From the NCBI GenBank assembly GCA_002327415.1, contig DCVU01000186.1:1-17908 (forward strand): a DNA stretch of 17,908 nucleotides, given 5' to 3'. A program made the position numbers and the translations under genes. Numbering within the stretch: position 1 is the stretch's first letter; each line of letters begins with the position of its first letter. Source of the stretch: Smithella sp. UBA2180. Its GTDB lineage: Bacteria; Desulfobacterota; Syntrophia; Syntrophales; Smithellaceae. Below, piece after piece: positions 14,469 through 17,908 of the stretch. Below the pieces are notes generated by a model. It was not told where the DNA came from. It was given only the letters and a program-made list of their open reading frames with translations, and did no database searches.

Positions 14469-14489
14469 TCACTTTGTTCCTGAAGCTTG
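14458..14489 (-). terminator. Stem-loop at the end of the acyl-chain operon
   Basis: CAAGCTTCAG (14458-14467) and CTGAAGCTTG (14480-14489) form a perfect 10-bp stem with a 12-nt loop, overlapping the last codons and stop of the PPTase gene. On the minus strand it would end the operon transcript, but there is no long U-run, so the terminator role is tentative. Confidence 0.45.
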
Positions 14490-15116
14490 GGTCTCATTAT
14501 CAGCGAGTGTCGCTACATACGCAACGAAGCGACCGTCGTGGCTCAGGCTGATGTCAATATCAGTTTTACCGCCGTCAATGTAAACGCGTGGAGGACGAAG
14601 CTCGCCTTTTTCTCTTGTTCTCTTGATTTTTATTTGATGAAAATTCAGTGAAATTTTTTTGGCTAAACTCTGCGCAAGGCAAAGACGCGAAAAAAGTGAC
14701 TGATCAGTTTTTTCTTCCGGTAGGTTTTCAACGCCACAGATTATTTTATCCAGAACCGCTAATTCATCAGCACCTATGCAATGGATATAGTCGTGATTGT
14801 TAAAGAGACGAATGTAAACTTCGCCCTTATCCGGCACTTTAACCAGACCACCTGATTTTTTTGATTTGGTCCCGCTAAAAATAACCTGCCACCGCCTCGG
14901 CAGGAAAGCAGCATCAGGAAAAGTTTTTTTTATTACTTTATACGCGGTTTCCTTGCACGCCCAGAACGACCAGAGCGCCGCATCGGAATTCTCCGCGTTT
15001 TTGACAAATTCGATTTCAGCATCTGTGAGGATTTTTTTTAGAAAGCGCGAATCTCTGCTTTTCCATTTGTTCGCCGGTTCCTTCAAATCCACCACATCGT
15101 TCCCGACGCAGGGCAA
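14469..15116 (-). CDS. 4'-phosphopantetheinyl transferase (Sfp-type)
   Basis: About 215 residues from TTG 15116. It transfers the phosphopantetheine arm of CoA to a carrier-protein serine, presumably that of the ACP encoded two genes upstream. Motifs visible: GNDVVDL (G5-L11, with the metal-binding D7), FWACKETAYK with K55, E56 and K60 (the W/FxxKExxxK signature), and LSHDGRFVAYV near the C-terminus. The start was chosen because GGAGG (15126-15130) lies 9 nt before TTG 15116; an earlier in-frame TTG at 15149 lies before that site. The gene starts inside the acyltransferase gene, overlapping it by about 100 bp in another frame, and the essential GNDVVDL motif is encoded within the overlap. A stem-loop covers the stop codon. 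It is the last gene of the operon. Confidence 0.87.
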   Translation of the reverse strand: MPCVGNDVVDLKEPANKWKSRDSRFLKKILTDAEIEFVKNAENSDAALWSFWACKETAYKVIKKTFPDAAFLPRRWQVIFSGTKSKKSGGLVKVPDKGEVYIRLFNNHDYIHCIGADELAVLDKIICGVENLPEEKTDQSLFSRLCLAQSLAKKISLNFHQIKIKRTREKGELRPPRVYIDGGKTDIDISLSHDGRFVAYVATLADNETQASGTK

Positions 15117-15840
15117 AATAATTTTCCTCCATTTGCGCAAGTTTGTCAATTATCTGCGTGGCGTATTCCCGCTGCGCTCTTAGTTCGCTTCCCTCTATAA
15201 GTTTTGGCGTAAAAACTTCCATCTGCATTGAAAATTTATCACCCCAGGCAGGAATGGCGCTGTAATTATCCTGTTTGTCACCCCGCAGGTACATGCACAT
15301 TATTTTGCAATTTTCTATTTTTTTTATAAAACGTCCCACACCGTAAGAATAGCCTTCTTTATCCACACGTCCGGTGCGGGAACGCTTGCCTTCGGGAAAA
15401 ATCATGATGGTCCCGCCGTTGTTCAGAAGATAGATGCATTTTTCCATAGATTCTTTCATCTTCTCGCGGGACCCGCCGCGATTGACGGGAATGCATTTGG
15501 ACAGATAACACAATATCGTCAGAAAAATATTGTCTTTATAGTTGTTTCTTTCCGGCAGATTCCAGGGCACTTTTTTATAATTGATTATATGCTGGCCTAA
15601 ACTGAAAATGGCGTAGCTTAAAATAAAAGAATCAATCATCGTTAAATGATTGGAGCAGATAATCCAACCCCCTTTGTGCCTGGCAAATTCAGCAGCACAC
15701 CGGCGGCGAATTTCTTTCAAATCCCGAACCCGGTAAAAGAAAATTCGGGAGACAAAAAAATATAAAGGCGCGACAACTAACACTGTAATTCGCCCTATAA
15801 AATTTTGCAGATTCAAGAATATTTTAGATTTTCTATCCAT
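15016..15840 (-). CDS. Lysophospholipid/1-acylglycerol-3-phosphate-type acyltransferase (PlsC family)
   Basis: About 274 residues from ATG 15840 (a TTG at 15852 is also possible and would overlap the ACP stop). A hydrophobic N-terminal segment (about 14-36) suggests membrane association. The family block I is SNHLTMID, with the HX4D catalytic pair H65 and D70. Block III FPEGKRSRTGR is at about 148-158. The enzyme probably moves an acyl chain from the ACP to a hydroxyl or amine acceptor. The start codon is 4 bp after the ACP stop, implying coupling. The last ~33 residues (from about ALRRERCGG) overlap the PPTase gene and look unlike a conserved family end, so the protein may have been lengthened by loss of an earlier stop. 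Confidence 0.85.
   Translation of the reverse strand: MDRKSKIFLNLQNFIGRITVLVVAPLYFFVSRIFFYRVRDLKEIRRRCAAEFARHKGGWIICSNHLTMIDSFILSYAIFSLGQHIINYKKVPWNLPERNNYKDNIFLTILCYLSKCIPVNRGGSREKMKESMEKCIYLLNNGGTIMIFPEGKRSRTGRVDKEGYSYGVGRFIKKIENCKIMCMYLRGDKQDNYSAIPAWGDKFSMQMEVFTPKLIEGSELRAQREYATQIIDKLAQMEENYFALRRERCGGFEGTGEQMEKQRFALSKKNPHRC
15126..15130 (-). promoter_or_regulatory. Internal Shine-Dalgarno site for the PPTase, inside the acyltransferase gene
   Basis: GGAGG on the minus strand, 9 nt before TTG 15116 and within the coding sequence of the upstream acyltransferase. It suggests translation of the PPTase by internal initiation or coupling. Confidence 0.55.
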
Positions 15841-15844
15841 TATT

Positions 15845-16093
15845 TTATCCAAGTTTTTGTTTGATAACTTTTACAGCATCGCCGATTGTTCTAATTACAT
15901 CCGCTTCCTCATCATCAATGCTGATACCATAAACATCTTCACACCTGATGATTACATCAACCAAACGAGCTGAATTTACTTTTAAATCATTTAAAATGTG
16001 TGTATCCATCGTTGCCTTGGCCAATACATCCTGATTCTTGGCATAGTCTTTTAAAATATTGACCATTTCTTCAAAAATTCTCTTTTCATCCAT
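15845..16093 (-). CDS. Acyl carrier protein
   Basis: 82 residues, the typical ACP size, with a four-helix pattern. The phosphopantetheine attachment Ser is S41 in LKVNSARLVDVI. The usual DSL is NSA here, while the Ser and the following LVDVI helix are kept. Acidic residues on helix 2-3 (CEDVYGISIDDEEAD) are typical partner-contact surface. AAGGAGAG lies just upstream of the ATG. It sits 22 bp after the ketosynthase gene and 4 bp before the acyltransferase start. It is presumably the dedicated carrier of this pathway, separate from the housekeeping ACP. Confidence 0.88.
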   Translation of the reverse strand: MDEKRIFEEMVNILKDYAKNQDVLAKATMDTHILNDLKVNSARLVDVIIRCEDVYGISIDDEEADVIRTIGDAVKVIKQKLG

Positions 16094-16115
16094 AAAAAAC
16101 TCTCCTTATAAGATA

Positions 16116-17396
16116 TTAATTTCCTTCCCACTTCTTAAAGATAATGCAGCTATTGACGTCGCCAAAACCGAATCCGGCTTTAGCGAAAATTTTCAGTTCA
16201 GGGAATTCCAGACATTTATGCGGAATCTTCAGCGCGAATTTTTCGATATCGGGATGCACATCCTCGCTGTTAATTGACGGATGCAAAAATCCTTTGTAAA
16301 GCTGTAAAATAACGGCCACGCATTCTATGGCACCCGCAGCGCCCAAGCAATGGCCAATCATGGATTTTGTAGCCTGAATGTATGGGAAATTTTCGGTATT
16401 TCTTTCCAATGCCGCCGACCAGTTTTTTACTTCATAAGGATCAGCGTAAGTCGCCGTTAAGTGTCCGTTGATGGCGTCCACTTCCGCGGGATTAATACCT
16501 GCATCGGCCACGGCGCCGCGAATGCATCTCTTTACTCCTTCAGGATTAGGCGCGGTCATGGAGCCGCCCATCCGCTGTCCGCCGCAATTAACATAGCCGC
16601 CGATTATTTCCGCATAGATTCTGGCGCCTCTATTCATCGCTGTTTCCAGCTCTTCCAGAACAATCATGCCGCCGCCCGAACCGGGCACAAAGCCGCCGGC
16701 CGTAGCGCTTAAGGGACGTGACCCTGATGTGGGATTATCGTTAAATTTGCGGCAAAGCACGCGCATGGCATCAAAACCACCCCAAATGTAAGGCGTAGCT
16801 CCTTCGGAACCGCCAGCCACCATGCGTTTGGCCAGACCCATTCTTATTCTCCAGAGGGCGTCAATAATTGCTTCGTTGCCGGTAGAACAAGCCGCGGAAT
16901 TCGAGGTCACCTGATTGCCCAGGCCCAACAGACCGGAAATGCGCGCACTGGTTCCGCTGCTCATAACCTGTTCGACAACACGACTGCCCAATCTCCTTAC
17001 CTTGCCTTCGTTAATTACAGGAACAATGGTGTTGGCTATCGTGTCCATACCGCCGATTCCGGAACCGGCAATGACGCCTGTATTCCAATCCACAGTATTA
17101 TCATCGTCGCTATTGAGATTAAATCCGGCATCCCTCCAGGCGTCCACCGCCGAGACCGAAGCGAAGCCGATATTGTCATTGATGGATAGAAGCTTTTCAC
17201 GGTCAAAATAACTTTTACGGATTTCATCGAAATTTTCCGGCACGCCGGCAATTTGACAACCAAAATTCAATTCCTGCAATTTAGGAATAAAACGGATGCC
17301 CGAAACTCCTCCTCTCAGCGCCTTTTCATAATCATCCAGACCATGAGCGTTAGGAGCTACCACTCCCATTCCCGTAACTACAATTCTTTTTTTCAT
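16116..17396 (-). CDS. Beta-ketoacyl-ACP synthase, FabF-like
   Basis: 426 residues, full length for a FabF/KAS-II-type condensing enzyme. Opening motif RIVVTGMGVVAPNA. The catalytic triad is visible: Cys170 in NSAACSTGNEAI, His312 in INGHLTATYADP and His349 in KSMIGHCLGAAGAIE. Several signature positions differ from housekeeping FabF: HLT instead of HGT after the first His, CSTGNEA instead of the usual CASG-type context, and VPGSGGGMIVLEE instead of GEGA-type. The closing loop GFGFGDVN also varies. With C-H-H intact it should be an active condensing enzyme, not a chain-length factor. The ATG overlaps the dehydratase stop (ATGA), showing tight coupling. No second ketosynthase is present in the visible part of the operon. 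Confidence 0.92.
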   Translation of the reverse strand: MKKRIVVTGMGVVAPNAHGLDDYEKALRGGVSGIRFIPKLQELNFGCQIAGVPENFDEIRKSYFDREKLLSINDNIGFASVSAVDAWRDAGFNLNSDDDNTVDWNTGVIAGSGIGGMDTIANTIVPVINEGKVRRLGSRVVEQVMSSGTSARISGLLGLGNQVTSNSAACSTGNEAIIDALWRIRMGLAKRMVAGGSEGATPYIWGGFDAMRVLCRKFNDNPTSGSRPLSATAGGFVPGSGGGMIVLEELETAMNRGARIYAEIIGGYVNCGGQRMGGSMTAPNPEGVKRCIRGAVADAGINPAEVDAINGHLTATYADPYEVKNWSAALERNTENFPYIQATKSMIGHCLGAAGAIECVAVILQLYKGFLHPSINSEDVHPDIEKFALKIPHKCLEFPELKIFAKAGFGFGDVNSCIIFKKWEGN

Positions 17397-17863
17397 TTAT
17401 CCACTCCTACTCCTGATAAATCTCCGAAGCAAATTATTTCACCACTTTCTCTTTCCATGGAAACATTCGCCCGGATAATGTTCCTGCGAAAATAAATTTT
17501 TTTACCTTTAATAATAACTCTCTCCCCCGGCAATACAACGCTTTTGAATTCCACACCATCCGCCAGAGAAAATAAACTCATAGGCAGTTTCATCTGTCCG
17601 GGCCGTATATTTTTCTGGCGCGACAGAAGATAAATCCCGAAAGCGACTACACCGGTTTGCGCCATCGCTTCGATAAGAATCACCCCCGGCGTAATGGGAT
17701 TACCGGGGAAATGCCCGCGATAAAAATATTCATCCTCGCGAAAACGGTAAGCCCCGACTATCTGTTCATCATCGAGGCTGATAATTTCGTCAATAAAACG
17801 GAAAGGTTCCTTTTGAGGTAAGAGGTCCAGCACCTCTTGTTTAAGGCTTGCATCAGCCCCCAT
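17393..17863 (-). CDS. 3-hydroxyacyl-ACP dehydratase, FabZ-like
   Basis: 156 residues, hot-dog fold. LLPQKEPFRFIDEI near the N-terminus is the usual FabZ opening. The active-site region YRGHFPGNPITPGV carries the catalytic His51, and LIEAMAQTG carries Glu65, the FabZ-type partner (FabA has Asp). It removes water from the 3-hydroxyacyl-ACP made by the upstream reductase. GGAGG lies 5 nt before the ATG. The start overlaps the fabG stop by 11 bp and the stop overlaps the ketosynthase start by 4 bp. The sequence downstream of the active site is more divergent than housekeeping FabZ, which fits a dedicated pathway enzyme. Confidence 0.9.
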   Translation of the reverse strand: MGADASLKQEVLDLLPQKEPFRFIDEIISLDDEQIVGAYRFREDEYFYRGHFPGNPITPGVILIEAMAQTGVVAFGIYLLSRQKNIRPGQMKLPMSLFSLADGVEFKSVVLPGERVIIKGKKIYFRRNIIRANVSMERESGEIICFGDLSGVGVDK

Positions 17864-17908
17864 AAAGTCCTCCGTTGACGTGAATTACCGAACCGGTAAT
17901 GTAACTTC
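17853..17908 (-). CDS. 3-oxoacyl-ACP reductase FabG-like, C-terminal end only
   Basis: The minus strand from the right edge encodes SYITGSVIHVNGGLYGG followed by TGA (17853-17855). This is the standard C-terminal tail of FabG-type SDR reductases (YITGQxIHVNGG). Only 17 codons lie in the window. The stop overlaps the dehydratase start by 11 bp, so this is the upstream gene of the same operon. It would supply the NADPH-dependent ketoreduction step between the ketosynthase and dehydratase. Confidence 0.8.
   Translation of the reverse strand, partial: SYITGSVIHVNGGLYGG

Overview
The window reads as chromosomal DNA of a Desulfobacterota/Deltaproteobacteria-type organism, possibly a Syntrophales-like anaerobe. 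I infer this from the style of the multi-domain PAS/REC/GGDEF signalling proteins, the presence of an exosortase with its PrsK/PrsR two-component pair, moderate GC content, and REP/MITE-like palindromes of a type common in such genomes. No rRNA, tRNA or CRISPR array was seen. The taxonomic call is an inference.

Layout. (1) 91-2990, plus strand: a REC-PAS-HD-GYP-like response regulator, then a PAS-PAS-GGDEF protein whose GGDEF domain is degenerate. The second gene has a textbook sigma-70 promoter (1590-1618), which overlaps a spurious upstream extension of its reading frame. (2) 2991-3416: palindromic intergenic DNA with a MITE-like element. (3) 3417-7889, minus strand: exosortase, then prsK, then prsR, read in that order. 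(4) 7890-9168: a long region with no intact gene. It holds a second, larger palindromic element, a frameshifted remnant of an AAA/DUF4143 ATPase, and at its right end a near-consensus promoter. (5) 9169-10419, plus strand: a membrane diguanylate cyclase with intact active and inhibitory sites. (6) 10733-12559, plus strand: a B12-binding-type radical SAM protein of unknown substrate, ending at a convergent hairpin terminator. (7) 12714-13481, minus strand: an SDR dehydrogenase of the 3-hydroxyacyl-CoA dehydrogenase type 2 kind. (8) 13787-14155, minus strand: a PilZ c-di-GMP receptor. (9) 14469 to the right edge, minus strand: a compact fatty-acid/polyketide-like operon reading fabG (only its last codons are present), a FabZ-like dehydratase, a FabF-like ketosynthase, an acyl carrier protein, a PlsC-type acyltransferase and a 4'-phosphopantetheinyl transferase.

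How it fits together. Two themes stand out. The first is c-di-GMP and surface biology: one likely active cyclase, one probably catalytically dead GGDEF that keeps its inhibitory site, one HD-GYP-like domain with an altered HD dyad, one PilZ receptor, and the exosortase/PrsK/PrsR block that in other bacteria accompanies exopolysaccharide and PEP-CTERM protein export. The second is a self-contained type II acyl-chain assembly line with its own carrier protein, activating PPTase and terminal acyltransferase. It is probably dedicated to a special lipid or polyene rather than bulk fatty acids. Its ketosynthase and ACP carry unusual signature residues, and its acyltransferase and PPTase genes overlap out of frame by about 100 bp. 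The product cannot be read from this window because the operon continues past the right edge.
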